Below, piece by piece: positions 36,281-47,117 of a stretch of DNA of 64,000 nt. The stretch's first letter is position 1, and each line of letters starts with the position of its first letter. The stretch is from NCBI GenBank assembly GCA_021777055.1, contig JAIQZO010000044.1:124001-188000 (forward strand), written 5' to 3'. Origin of the DNA: Candidatus Anammoxibacter sp. (GTDB lineage: Bacteria; Planctomycetota; Brocadiia; Brocadiales; Anammoxibacteraceae). Both the position numbers and the translations under genes were made by a program. Under the pieces are notes generated by a model. The model was not told where the DNA came from and did not search any database. It saw nothing but the letters and a program-made list of their open reading frames with translations.

Positions 36281-37169
36281 GAAATATGTTGAATGGCAAG
36301 AAAACAGTTAAGGTTATTCGATTAATACCTATTATAACAAGCTAGAAAAAGGATACCTTTTAGGACTAAAATATCATGCCACCACCTCTGGTGGTGGTAA
36401 TTTGACTTACATAGCATTAGTTATACAAATATTTCAAACACATAATTTATTTCATCTTCCTTTCCTGAAATAAAACCTCTTATATTGAATACTCGCCAAA
36501 TTTTTTTATAAGAAAATTTGTAGGGAAATACCTTACAAAGACGAAAACTGTAAATTGTTATTTATGGATTAGATACAAAAACGCATAGTATAGTTGAACT
36601 ATAAACCATGTAATGCAATACCTTACAACGTCTTGATATCGCAAATATTTTGGTGTAGAAATCTGTTTATATGTTTTGTTATTATCCAGCTGACATCGTT
36701 ATATTAGCAGGTAAAACAACACTCTAAACGCAAACTGATTCCAAAATCATTATGATTTAAAGCCAAAACTTTTATACATAGATAGTAGACTGATTACAAA
36801 AATCTTTGCATATAAAGCAAAAAAACATATAAGAAATTTGTGAGAATTCATGTTAACAGCACTGTCCGTATTTCATTAAAGAAATATCGAAAGAACCATC
36901 ACCGTTAGCAAAACTAAAATCTAATGGATAATCAAAATGCTCACCTGCTCCATTTATAAATATTGTTGGCAATATGAATCTATAAAAGTATTGAGAAAGA
37001 GTGTTAGCATTTTTAAACTTTTTTTATTTTTCTATTTCTATTTCTATAATCAACATTTAATCCTAAAGTTAGATGTACAAAAAGGAGGTGATAATTATAG
37101 ATTTTATTGTGAATAGTTTTGAATAATGTAAATCATTCACAGAAATGGTTAAATTCTTAGTGACACACT
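36281..37169. other. intergenic region partly shared with 41130-41500
   Basis: There is no gene. The strings TTTGTAGGGAAATACCTTAC, AAACCATGTAATGCAATACC and AATCATTATGATTTAAA recur in the same order at about 41207, 41298 and 41438. A short hairpin CCACCACCTCTGGTGGTGG is at 36378. Confidence 0.6.
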
Positions 37170-37262
37170 GATAGTAATAGTAATAGTATTCTAGTAAACA
37201 GTTTTGAGATAGAGATTAATCAGCAAGACACATATTATGATAATATTTTGTATACAGAGTGA
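37170..37262 (+). pseudogene. last 30 codons of a lost beta-helix paralog
   Basis: The frame reads DSNSNSILVNSFEIEINQQD, TYYDNILYTE, stop. This is nearly the same as the C-terminus of the next gene (DSNTVLVNSFEIETNQQD and onward). It is followed by the same type of trailer and hairpin. It is the stump of a third tandem paralog whose body has been deleted. Confidence 0.8.
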
Positions 37263-37295
37263 CGGTCTAAGAATGTAAATGCAAATTATGGTTTT

Positions 37296-37333
37296 GATTA
37301 ATATGAAGTTAATTTGTTTAGCGCCATATTAAT
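37296..37333 (+). terminator. degraded terminator-like hairpin of the lost paralog
   Basis: GATTAATATG pairs with CATATTAATC, but the inner part (AAGTT against TTAGCGC) no longer matches. It is equivalent in place to the intact stems at 39832 and 44381. Confidence 0.55.
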
Positions 37334-37384
37334 CTTTAACAATGCCTATTAGTTTATTCTAAATTTTCACAAGGAGGAATTTTT

Positions 37385-39796
37385 ATGAAGAAGAATAGAT
37401 ATTATATTAGTTTTTTTCTGTTTGTTTTAATTACCCTTTCAATATCTATGGTTTAAGCTGCGACCTATTATGTTGACAATGATACAACAGGAGGATGTTC
37501 TGGTCCAAAAGATACCGATTATGACCCAGCAACAAGATCCTGTGGTACCGGTACCTCTACAGTATATACAACTATACAAGGAGCTGCGAATATAGTTGTA
37601 GCAGGAGATACTGTTATAGTTAAGGACGGTTTATATAATGACATTGGGAAATCAGGAGGGGCGAACAACGAAAGAACATTAGACATAGAAAAGAGTGGAA
37701 CGGCGGGTGGTTGGATTACTTTTAAATCAGAAAATAAATGGGGGGCAATTCTTGATGGTAATAATAATGCAATTGAAAGAGGTATAAAAATTAATTCCAA
37801 TTCCCATTATATACGTATAGAAAATTTTGAAATACGTAATTATGGAGAAGATGGAATAGATACTGTTGCAGCAAACACTATATCTAATATTTACATTTAT
37901 GGCAACCATATTCATCATATAGGAAATGATAGTGGCCCTTCTGAAGTAGGAAAGGCAGGTATTGGTACAACACAAGGTACGTCCCCAGAAACAGCACCGC
38001 AGTTTATCACAATAGATAGTAATATCATACATAATATAGGCAAACTTGAACAAACAGGAGGTAAATATAATGTTGATCATGGATTATATTTAAATGGCCG
38101 TCACCAAACTGTTATTAATAACATTTTATATAATAACAAAGCAGAATGGGATATACAGATAGGAAATAAGGACGCATATAGACCGGACGATCTATATAAC
38201 TATATTGCTAATAATACTATCATTGCTGATAACTATAATTTTACGGGCGGTTGGGCATCTGGAATACTTATTAGGGGAAGTTATTTCTGGATTGAAAATA
38301 ATATTATTCTTGTCCCAAGTGACAAAGAATCGATTGGTGAGGGTATTCATGTTAATGCTGTAGGAGACGCAGAAGATAATTTAATTTTTAGAAATAATTT
38401 AACTAACGCAAATAGTATATGGGCTGAGGCAAATGGGCAAAGAACTCATGTTGCAGTAGGAGAGCCTACACTTGATAGCAATATTAAAGATGCAGATGAG
38501 GACTTATTGTTTGTAGGAACAACGATGCCTTCAGCCACTGATACAGATTATCAACTTCGAAGTGGAGCAAGTGCAATAAATGAAGGGCGTGTACCAACAG
38601 TTCCTAATTTACCAGGTGGGCTAACATATGATTACCGAAATACACGAACACGGCCTATTAATGGTATATATGACATAGGTGCATATGAATACCAACAAAC
38701 ATCTAGCATACTCTTCTCAGACGATTTCAGCACTGACACAACAGGTGATTATCAAATTACTCTTACAGATACAAGGGGAGGAACCGGTTCGTTTAACTAC
38801 GACGCAACAGGAAAAAGGGCACAAGTACTTACAGGTGATAATGTTGGGATACAGTTTGCACGTAGCGTACCATCACTTTCCAGTGGAACGTTTAGTATCG
38901 ATTTTCTTCCAACCACACCATACCCATTAGGGGGAATTATTGATATACGCCTTAAGCAAGACGCAAATAACTATTATGAACTATCAAATTCCGATGGTTA
39001 TGGGCCTTATCAAATGAAGAAGGTCGTAGCTGGAGTTGAAGTGGAAAATGTATCCTTTACAAACGAGTATACGCAAAACACTGATTATACCATAACAATC
39101 TCCTTCAGCCCGAATTTGACAACCGTAAACGCTTTTGGTGACGAACTTACTTTAAGCACTGATAGCAATACTGTTTTAGTAAACAGTTTTGAGATAGAAA
39201 CTAATCAGCAAGACTCATATTATGATAATATTTTGTATACCACATCAACGACCTCATCAACATTTTCAGACGATTTCAGCACAGACACAACAGGGGATTA
39301 TCAAATTACTCATACAGATACAAGGGGAGGAACTGGTTCGTTTAACTATGACGCAACAGGAAAAAGGGCACAGGTACTTACAGGTGACAATGTTGGTATA
39401 CAGTTTTCACATAGTGTATCCTCACTTTCCAGTGGAACATTTAGTATAGATTTTCTTCCAACCACAAAATACCCATTAGGAGGGATTATTGATATACGCC
39501 TTAAGCAAAACTCGAATAACTATTATGAATTATCAAATTCTGATGGTTATGGACCTTATCAAATGAAGAAGGTCGTAGCTGGTGTTGAAGTGGAAAATGT
39601 ATCTTTTACAAATGGTTATACACAAAATACCACTTACAACATAGAAATTAACTTCAGTCCTAATTTAACAACAGTAGTAGCTTTTGGCGAAACACTTACT
39701 TTGAACACAGATAGCAATACTGTTTTAGTCAACAGTTTTGAAGTTGAGACCAATCAACAAGATGCATTTTATGATAATATTTTGTATACAGAGTAA
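37385..39796 (+). pseudogene. exported beta-helix protein, copy 1, with a stop in the signal peptide
   Basis: ATG at 37385 follows AAGGAGGAA. The reading is MKKNRYYISFFLFVLITLSI SMV, a TAA at 37454-37456, then AATYYVDNDTTGGCSGPKDT and an open frame to 39796, about 800 residues. The second copy has MAQATTYYVDND here, so two C-to-T changes (GCT to GTT, CAA to TAA) explain the stop. The body is a right-handed beta-helix (SENKWGAILDGNNNAIERGI, IRIENFEIRNYGEDGID, HGLYLNGRHQTVINN), then an IGAYEY ending like choice-of-anchor proteins, then two tandem 170-residue beta-sandwich domains starting LFSDDFSTDTTGDYQIT and STFSDDFSTDTTGDYQIT. A downstream restart is possible but would give no signal peptide. 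Confidence 0.75.
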
Positions 39797-39831
39797 CTGC
39801 TTGAGAATGTAAATGCAAATTATGGTTTTGA

Positions 39832-39866
39832 TTAAGATGGCGCTAATTTGTTTAGCGCCATCTTAA
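39832..39866 (+). terminator. terminator-like hairpin after beta-helix copy 1
   Basis: TTAAGATGGCGCTAA, a 5-base loop, then its exact complement: a 15-base perfect stem 35 bases after the stop. No long T-run follows. Equivalent stems with a different sequence lie after the two other paralogs. Confidence 0.75.
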
Positions 39867-39965
39867 TGCTTTAGCAATGTAGCTATTCGTTTATTCCAAT
39901 GAATTTACAACATAATCCATAGAGAGGCAAAGCCTCAACCATATTTACGATTTATTAAAATAACG

Positions 39966-40381
39966 AATATGCTGCCGGAGACTTTGATAACAAAGGTATT
40001 CCAGACATAATAGTGTGTGCAAATACAATAAAAACGCCTAATCAGCCGATGGTACTCGGTCAAACCGTTGCTGCTCAAGAACAAGGGAAACCATAACAAC
40101 TGGTTAACGGTCCGTCTGGTCGGAACAGCCAGTAATCGAGGTGGAGTTGGTGCACGAGTGAAGTGCAAGTTGGGGACCTGAGGCAAGTCAAAGAAGTTTA
40201 CGCCGGTTCGAGCTTCATGTCGACTAACAGCCCATGGTTGACCTTCGGATTTAAAATCCGCATACGCAGAGCAAATATAGAAATCATCTGGCCGTCAGGC
40301 GTAACAGAACGTTTCGTTGATGTGAAGACCAACCAGACCGTCACACTTGTAGAAGCAACCGGCACCACCATTTCCAACTAA
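39966..40381 (+). pseudogene. decayed copy of the FG-GAP/ASPIC gene end
   Basis: It reads AAGDFDNKGIPDIIVCANTI, shifts frame several times (NWLTVRLVG region is broken), then from 40163 reads VGDLRQVKEVYAGSSFMSTN, SPWLTFGFKIRIRRANIEII and WPSGVTERFVDVKTNQTVTL with VEATGTTISN. It equals the last 140 codons of the intact gene at 33137-34855. The 5-prime part is absent. Confidence 0.88.
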
Positions 40382-40503
40382 GCATGATACATCAATACAC
40401 AAAAGAACGGGAAACGACATGTTGTTATCTCCAGGTAATGTCCCATAAGCGCTAAGTTGTTTTTAATATTCTTCGCTATGATTCGAATATCGAACAAGGA
40501 ATT

Positions 40504-40886
40504 ATGAATGTCTAAGGATAAAAGATAATTTGATCTTGAAAGAACTCTTAATAGGTTTTGACGTAAGAATTATTCGCATAGCGGAATCCTTGCCAAAACC
40601 GGGACAGATAATCACATTGCATGACTACTCACCCACAGTGGTACTCCTGCTCCCAAATATGGAGATGCAGAAAGCGTATAATCTCATTCTGATTTTATAC
40701 ACAAGATCAATCTCCTTTATGGAGTTACGTAAGACAAGGATATGGTTATAAATGATTGCAAAAGCCAATCTAATAAAGCCGATGTCAAAGCTTGAACCCA
40801 TGAGAAATGAAGACAATGATCTTGTTCCTATCTTTGTTAAAAGCGTAAAAACTGCGAAACAAAAGGCGTATAATAAAACTTCATAA
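40504..40886 (+). pseudogene. decayed four-helix-bundle (IVP-family) gene
   Basis: Joined across frameshifts the plus strand reads LKELLIGFDVRIIRIAESLP, DNHIA, THSG, PKYGDAES, SDFIHKI, ATTRIWL-like RKTRIWL, then KLEPMRNEDNDLVPIFVKSV and KTAKQKAYNKTS with a stop at 40884. The family pattern FxxRIIRLAESLPxT, QLLRSGTSxxANYxEA, DFIHKxxIxLKELRET, ENNELIAIFVKSIKTAK is clear. It is a second, more readable copy of the remnant at 34990-35200. Confidence 0.75.
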
Positions 40887-42053
40887 TTCAAAATCCCTTG
40901 TTCCATATCCGTTATTCACTACATGGTTAAATTAATCCGTGATTTTAACTTAACGCTTATGAAGTAATGTCCATAGATGGATGGAATGGTGTGGCGTAAG
41001 TGCTAAACGTTGATATGGTGGTTACCCACTCACAACATGTCATTTCCCCCCTACGCCCTACTAATTTAAGAATCTTAATTAATTTCTGGACGCTCCATAA
41101 ATTGTAGGGTTCTCCCAAATCTATAATCTACTCTATGTTTCTGTCCTGCAATAAATCATATTCACTGAATACACACCAAAGTTTTTTATAAAAAATAATA
41201 AAAAACTTTGTAGGGAAATACCTTACAAACACGAAAAACGTAAACTTATATAAGTATATAAAATACAACAAAACGTAGAGTATAGTCGAACTATAAATCA
41301 TGTAATGTAATACCCTACAAGGGTGTTTTACCATATATTTTAGTATGGAAATATGATTTTCAGTTTTGTTACGATCATACGCACAGCACTTTATAACCAA
41401 TTAAAACAATATTCCTTAAGTTCAAACTGATTTCAGAATCATTATGATTTAAAACAAGACTATCTATGCATAGATAGTACACTAATAGCATAAATTCTTG
41501 TGGATAAATCAAGAAGAGATAAAGGAAATCCCTATGGACCATGTGAACCGTTTTATCTGTGCTCTATCTGAAACCTGAAGTAAAACTAATGATTTTCATA
41601 ATTCTCTGAAAACAGTTTGAATTTACAAGACTTGCGGCTATTTGAGGCCACACAGTGTTTATTATCTTTTAGATTAATAATATTTTTTACAAGGAGAAGC
41701 AATATGGGAAATGAACTGTAACTTATACGGTTACAGTATTTACAATGATAATATTCATTTTGATTGGCAGTGTATGCATGGTGGTTACTTAGTAAAGTCT
41801 CTTCTTCATCAAATAAATCAGTAAAGTCTCTTCTTCATAAAATAAAATAGAAATTGGTTTGCAACATAAAAGTTTGACAGTTCTTACAACACGCAAATAA
41901 TAATGGAAAAACGGTTAAACTTTTATTTTAAATTTTAACTAATAGCACATATACGTGAAAAAGGCAGAACCTAGGGGTTAAAGTATAAAACGAAGAAAAT
42001 CCCTTTGGTTTTCTTTTAAAAGAATGTTTATCTTTAACAAAGGAGGAATTGTT
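40887..42053. other. intergenic, mostly duplicated sequence
   Basis: 41130-41500 is the counterpart of 36460-36800. 41690-42050 has two GTAAAGTCTCTTCTTCAT copies 28 bases apart, and a strong AAGGAGGAA just before 42054. No gene is seen. Confidence 0.5.
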
Positions 42054-44335
42054 ATGAGGAAATATAAAATTTTTCCATTTTTGTTTTAATTACATTTTCA
42101 ACAATAATGGCTCAGGCGACTACTTATTATGTTGATAATGATACAATAGGATGTTCTGCGCCGGATACTAATTATGATCCTACAACAGAATTATGCGGCA
42201 GTGGTACGTTTACGGTATTTAAAACTCTACAAGGAGCGGCTAATGCTGTTGATGAAGGAGATACAGTAATTGTTAAGGACGGTTTATATAATGACATTGG
42301 GGATGATGAAGGGCCGGGCAACGAAAGAACATTAGACATAGCAAAGAGTGGAACGGCGACTGCTTGGATTACTTTTAAATCAGAAAATAAATGGGGGGCA
42401 ATTCTTGATGGTAATAATGATGCAATTGAAAGAGGTATAAAAATTAATTCTAATTCCCATTATATACGTATAGAAAATTTTGAAATACGTAATTATGGAG
42501 AAGATGGAATAGATACTGTTTCTGCAAACAATATATCCAATATTTACATTTATGGCAACCATATTCATCACATAAGAAATAATAGTGGTGCTATGGATAT
42601 AGGAAAATCTGGTATTGGTACAACACCAGGAACAAGTCAAAGTGATGCACCTAAGTTTATTACTATAGACAGTAATATTATCCATGATATAGGTAAACGT
42701 GAATTTCCTGAGAACCCCGCTGCTAAATATCGCGTTGATCATGGACTGTATTTAAATGGCCGTAACCAAACTGTTATTAATAACATTTTGTTTAATAACA
42801 AAGCAGGATGGGACATACTAATAGGTAATAAGGGAGTATACTCCAGACGATTTATATAATTATATTGCCAACAATACTATGTTTGCAGATAATTATGAAT
42901 ATAAAAATGAATAGACTGGAAGTATAATTATACGCGGTAGTCATTGCTGGATTGAAAACAATATAATTATTGTACCAACAGGTAAAGAATCAGAAGGTGC
43001 TGCGATTCGTGTCCTTAGTGCAGGGGCCTCAGAGCATAATTTGTGGTTTCGTAATAATTTAACCAATGCTCATGAAATATGGGCAGGACATACGGTAGCC
43101 AATACATGGCCAAGAGGAACAGAGACTAATTTTGTAAAACAAGATGAATCGTCAATATTTGTCTGCGTTACTATGCCATCTACGGAAGATACAGATTATC
43201 AACTTCGAAGTGGAACTAGTACAATAAATGCAGGACTTATACCAACTGTTCCTAATTTGCCTAGTGGGTTAACATATGATTATCGTCATACACAAACACG
43301 CCCTATTAATGGTATATATGACATAGGTGCATATGAATACCAACAAACATCTAGCATACTCTTTTCAGACGATTTCAGCACTGATACAATTAGTGCACCC
43401 TCTGATTATACAGTAGAAGATAGATCCGTGTCTGGAGCAGGGCCTGGTTCATTTATATATGACTCTGTTGAAAAAAGAGGACAGATAGTTAGTGCGGATA
43501 ATGTTGGAGTAAAATTTTCGCACGATCTACCATCTTGCGAGACAGGAACGTTTAGTATAGATTTTCATCCAACCACAAACTATCCATTAGGAGGTTGGAT
43601 TCAGATACGCCTTATTGAAGACTCAGGTAACTATTATGAACTAATAAATTCTGATCATTATGATCTCAAGGCTCTTCACATAAGAAAGGTAGTAGATGGT
43701 GAAGAAGAAGAAGAAATAGATCCCAACACCATCGAAGGTCTAAATAAGTATACACAAAACAACAATTACAACATAAAAATCACCTTCTCTCCGAATCTGA
43801 CAACCGTAAATGCTTTTGGAGAAATACTTACTTTAAACACCGATAGCAATACTATTTTAGTTGACAGTTTTGAAGTTGAGACCTTTCAACAAGATGCCTA
43901 TTATGATAATATTTTGTATACAGCTCCATGTGGATATGTTCAGAATCCTGGATTTGAAACTGGATCTCTCAGTCAGTGGAACAATTGGGGTGGACCGGTA
44001 ACTGTGGTTAATACAGATTAACGAAGAGCGGGAACTACTGCGTAAAAGTTGATGGCTATGATGCAGCTAATCAAGTTGTCACAGACCTTACACCTAATAC
44101 TACCTACACCTTGACAGGGTGGGCTAAGGTTTCTAGTGGTGGAGTAGTTAGGATTGGAGTAAAAGATTACGACGGTGGAGTTCAAACAAAGGCCCGTATT
44201 ACCAGTACTAGTTATGAAAAGGGAGAAGTCTCGTTTACTACTGGAAGCAACAATACCACTGCCCAGATATTCTTCTTCCAACCTGGAGCAGGTACATCCT
44301 GGGGAGACGATTTCAATGTCGTGGAGGGTCCGTAA
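42054..44335 (+). pseudogene. exported beta-helix protein, copy 2, multiply frameshifted
   Basis: ATG at 42054 follows AAAGGAGGAA and reads MRKYKIFPFLF stop. Adding one T to the T5 run at 42078-42082 restores FVLITFSTIMAQATTYYVDN. Open pieces are 42107-42859, 43041-44021 and about 44022-44335. Breaks: a frame change near 42835 (paralog YRPDDLYNYIANN against TPDDLYNYIANN), a TAG near 42912, and a frame change near 44016. The body parallels copy 1 (beta-helix, IGAYEY, then one SDDFSTDT beta-sandwich). In place of the second sandwich there is a CBM4/9- or DUF642-like module: NPGFETGSLSQWNNWGG, YTLTGWAKVSSGGVVRIGVK and TTAQIFFFQPGAGTSWGDDF. This is a different architecture, now decayed. Confidence 0.8.
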
Positions 44336-44380
44336 ACAAAGAAACATATACTTGAGGATCTAGATGCAAATTATCGTTTT

Positions 44381-44418
44381 GATTAAGTGGGTGTTAATTT
44401 GTTTAGCGCCCACTTGAT
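44381..44418 (+). terminator. terminator-like hairpin after beta-helix copy 2
   Basis: GATTAAGTGGGTGTTAA, a short loop, then TTAGCGCCCACTTGATC: a 17-base stem with three G-T wobbles, 46 bases past the stop. It is equivalent to the stem after copy 1, but the paired bases differ on both arms. Confidence 0.75.
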
Positions 44419-44626
44419 CTTCAGGGTTCTTTTCTCAATTAGTTTGCAGTATCTCGTTATATTCTACGGTAAGCAAAGTTCATGTAAACAACTTGTTCAT
44501 TTATTTTTGTGTTATTGTTCTTCTATTTGGTTGAGTAAATTATATTCAATAACAAGCACAACAGTATTTAAAATAAGTCCTTACGGCGGCATCGATTATC
44601 TCAAAAATACAAAGGGCAGAACATCT

Positions 44627-44820
44627 TTAAACTTCTATCCAGATACTTGGTTCATTATAAGTCCATACCAAAGCACCAGAGTCCCTTTCCTTTGTCAACT
44701 GAATCAGCTCTTCTGGACTTAAATTCCACATCCCTTCGCCATTTTCGGTAGCCAGGTGGTGAGAGATATCCCAATTCTAGCAGTGTTTACACCGGATTTT
44801 GCATCCAAAGGTGCCCACAG
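44627..44820 (-). pseudogene. fragment of an AmrS-type radical SAM gene
   Basis: The minus strand reads VGTFGCKIRCKHC, TAG, NWDISHHLATENGEGMWNLS and PEELIQLTKERDSGALVWTY with NEPSIWIEV then a stop. It contains the CxxxCxxC iron-sulfur motif and the following QNWxIS (here the Gln codon is TAG) of AmrS-family radical SAM proteins, and the WTYNEPSIW strand. About 65 of about 340 residues remain. It is of a different subtype from the intact AmrS at 56955-58124, which has YTYSDPIIYYEY at this place. Confidence 0.75.
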
Positions 44821-45021
44821 ACTAAAAACTATCTTATCCTGTGATCCCGTTTCATGTTTATATTTTAAGTATGCACGGCTATTTTACTTAAATATGGTAC
44901 AATGTTAGTATGAATACGATTTGTTTATAAATTTATAAATATAGATATACACACTAAATCATATAATGGAAATACCTTACTTATAACATATATTAAGGAT
45001 TTGGTAGCCGCACGAAAGTAT

Positions 45022-45239
45022 AACTATATAAAAACATCTTCCCTTAAAAGATTTTGTAGTTTTTATAGGATATAGAAGTCTGTAGACCGAATTTAAAACA
45101 AGATAAAACAGGATGAAGGAAGCGCATTCTAAACTTACTATAAATAACATGGTAAAATAATTACAAATCTATACCTTATTCTGGATCCAGTCTCCAGCAT
45201 TCAGTATCCTTAATTTTATTGCAGCTTCGTCGCATTATA
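45022..45239 (+). repeat. family A repeat, copy 6
   Basis: It begins ACTATATAAAAACATCTTCC and ends TTGCAGCTTCGTCGCATTAT. The interior (AGATTTTGTAGTTTTTATAG, AAATAATTACAAATCTATAC-like) matches copy 2. It ends 32 bases before the aldo/keto reductase start. Confidence 0.7.
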
Positions 45240-45270
45240 TAATTTAGCTCCTTTTCTCCTTTAAATACAT

Positions 45271-45795
45271 ATGGAAACAAAGAAAAAAGAAAATAATACT
45301 AAGATAACGGGCCACGCCACAAACAACGGCACACTTAATTTTGTCAAGAAAAACAGTAATGCGGCAAAACATCACTTTAAAGAATTTAATAATCTCTTTC
45401 TTTCATCCTTAGGTATGGGCACATATTTGGGAGATATGGATGACGCAACTGACTTACACGTAAAAGAGGCAGTTAAGGGATCAATTCTTTCGGGGATAAA
45501 TGTTATTGATACTGCAATTAATTATAGGGCGCAGAAGGCGGAACGGTCGGTGGGAATGGCAATTGCAGAACTCATAAATGAAGATAAAATAAAAAGAGAT
45601 GAGCTTTTTATAAGTACCAAGAATGGATATATTACAAACGATGGTGATATAAAAATGGAATTTAATGAGTATGTAAAAACTGAACTTATAGAACCTGGCA
45701 TTATCAAGCACAGCGACATTTCATCAGGTTGCCACTGTATGAAAGTACCATACCTAGAGGACCAATTAAATAAAGCCTTAAGAACCTGGGAATAG
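45271..45795 (+). CDS. aldo/keto reductase, N-terminal part (frameshifted)
   Basis: This 174-residue reading holds the first half of a TIM-barrel aldo/keto reductase: SSLGMGTYLGDMDDATDLHV, GINVIDTAINYRAQKAERSV with the catalytic Asp and Tyr of this family (about 88-96), and FISTKNGYITNDGD with the catalytic lysine (about 118). It runs out of frame at about 45780 (NKALRTWE, stop), where one A appears to be missing: CCTTAAGAACCTGGG would read ALKNLGI with one more A. The rest continues at 45780-46409. I read this as one gene with a one-base deletion. Whether it is a true pseudogene or a sequencing error cannot be told here. Confidence 0.75.
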   Translation: METKKKENNTKITGHATNNGTLNFVKKNSNAAKHHFKEFNNLFLSSLGMGTYLGDMDDATDLHVKEAVKGSILSGINVIDTAINYRAQKAERSVGMAIAELINEDKIKRDELFISTKNGYITNDGDIKMEFNEYVKTELIEPGIIKHSDISSGCHCMKVPYLEDQLNKALRTWE

Positions 45796-46409
45796 AGTGT
45801 ATAGACCTTCTCTACCTTCATAATGCAGTTGAAGGACAAATACGGGATATTTCACTACTTGAATTTTTGAAACAGCTAAAAGATGTTTTTTCCTTTTATG
45901 AGGAACAGAGACGAAGAGGCAGAATAACATATTATGGAATGGCCACATGGGAGTGTTTTAGGGTTCCTCCGGATAATAAACAATATTTATCATTGAAAAG
46001 AGTTATTGATATTGCAAAAGAAGCTGGCGGCAACAACCACGGATTCAAATTTATCCAGTTGCCTTATAATATGCATATGATACAAGCATTAACCTTAAAA
46101 AATAATAAAATACAAGAAAAACATATAACCATACTTGATGCAGCAAAAGAATTAGGAATTGGAGTCTTTACCAGCGTACCTTTAATGCAGGGCAAACTCC
46201 TTAGTTCAGATCTTGTTCCTGATTTTGGCGAGCTTACAAAATTATCCCATAGTGTACTGCAGTTTGTACGATCAACGCCCGGAATAATTGCACCGCTTGT
46301 TGGCCATAAAACCAATGAACATGTAAATGAAAATCTAAAACTAATCGAACTTCCTCCTTTAACGGACAAAGAGTTTGACAAAGTCGTTAATAGTTTAAAA
46401 AAATCATGA
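45780..46409 (+). CDS. aldo/keto reductase, C-terminal part (frameshifted)
   Basis: It continues the gene in the shifted frame: KNLGIECIDLLYLHNAVEGQ (with the catalytic His in LLYLHN), VFSFYEEQRRRGRITYYGMA (the usual strand before the active site ends) and FIQLPYNMHMIQAL, then AAKELGIGVFTSVPLMQGKL and STPGIIAPLVGHKTNEHVNE (NADP-binding end). Together with the first part the total length is about 375 residues. A separate start at the internal ATG (45867) is unlikely to give a working enzyme, since it lacks the catalytic Asp, Tyr and Lys. Confidence 0.75.
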   Translation, partial: KNLGIECIDLLYLHNAVEGQIRDISLLEFLKQLKDVFSFYEEQRRRGRITYYGMATWECFRVPPDNKQYLSLKRVIDIAKEAGGNNHGFKFIQLPYNMHMIQALTLKNNKIQEKHITILDAAKELGIGVFTSVPLMQGKLLSSDLVPDFGELTKLSHSVLQFVRSTPGIIAPLVGHKTNEHVNENLKLIELPPLTDKEFDKVVNSLKKS

Positions 46410-47117
46410 TGTTTATTTTGCTATACTCCAAGTAATCAGAAATTATATTACTCAGGTAAAAAAAAGAGCATACAATAAAAGCACAATTTATAGTTTGCCT
46501 TTTTACCTTACGCATACTTTCAGTATATTGTGCAAAAGGTACGGTTCATGATTTTAATATGTTTAAAGATAGCAAAGTATTTATAAATCCCAAATACGTC
46601 TTGTTATGCAAAGCAGGTTATCAAGGAATTACTAAAATCCCTCCAAATAGTGAAACACAGATAAAGAAGAAAAAGAATAAAAGGCATATAATTAAAGAAA
46701 TATCTAAAGATCGTATATATATAGCACATCATATAGAAGGTGTAAAATCTTTCGGATTACGAAAGAAACATATTGAGGGAAGCACAAGAACTACTGTAAA
46801 ACATGGAATCTTGTTGCTGCCCTTGTTAACTTAAGATATGCAGCTTAGCATAAATAAACAGGAAAGATGTCTATTATTAAGCTAATTCATTTGAGGGCTG
46901 GAATGATATTATATTTAATTCGTTTCTTGGAATCAAATTTACTACTTACTTTCATATGCATATTTATTGAAATATACATATTCGCAATCAATCATCATAG
47001 TATACTTAGAGAGAAATTTTGTGGCAGACTTTAACAAAACCCCTGCATTCAAAGGAATAGAAGGTTTTTTTTTATGCCAAATTCCTGTAAGACAGTAATT
47101 TTTAAAAGGATCTGCAG
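46410..47117. other. intergenic with one doubtful reading
   Basis: A 91-residue plus-strand reading at 46559-46834 (MFKDSKVFINPKYVLLCKAG, later IKKKKNKRHIIKEISKDR) has no ribosome binding site and no family I recognise. The rest has nothing clear. Confidence 0.35.

Noticed and set aside
46559-46834. 91-residue plus-strand reading
   Set aside because: It lacks a ribosome binding site, shows no known motif and lies in an AT-rich gap; it was kept only as a remark in the intergenic entry.
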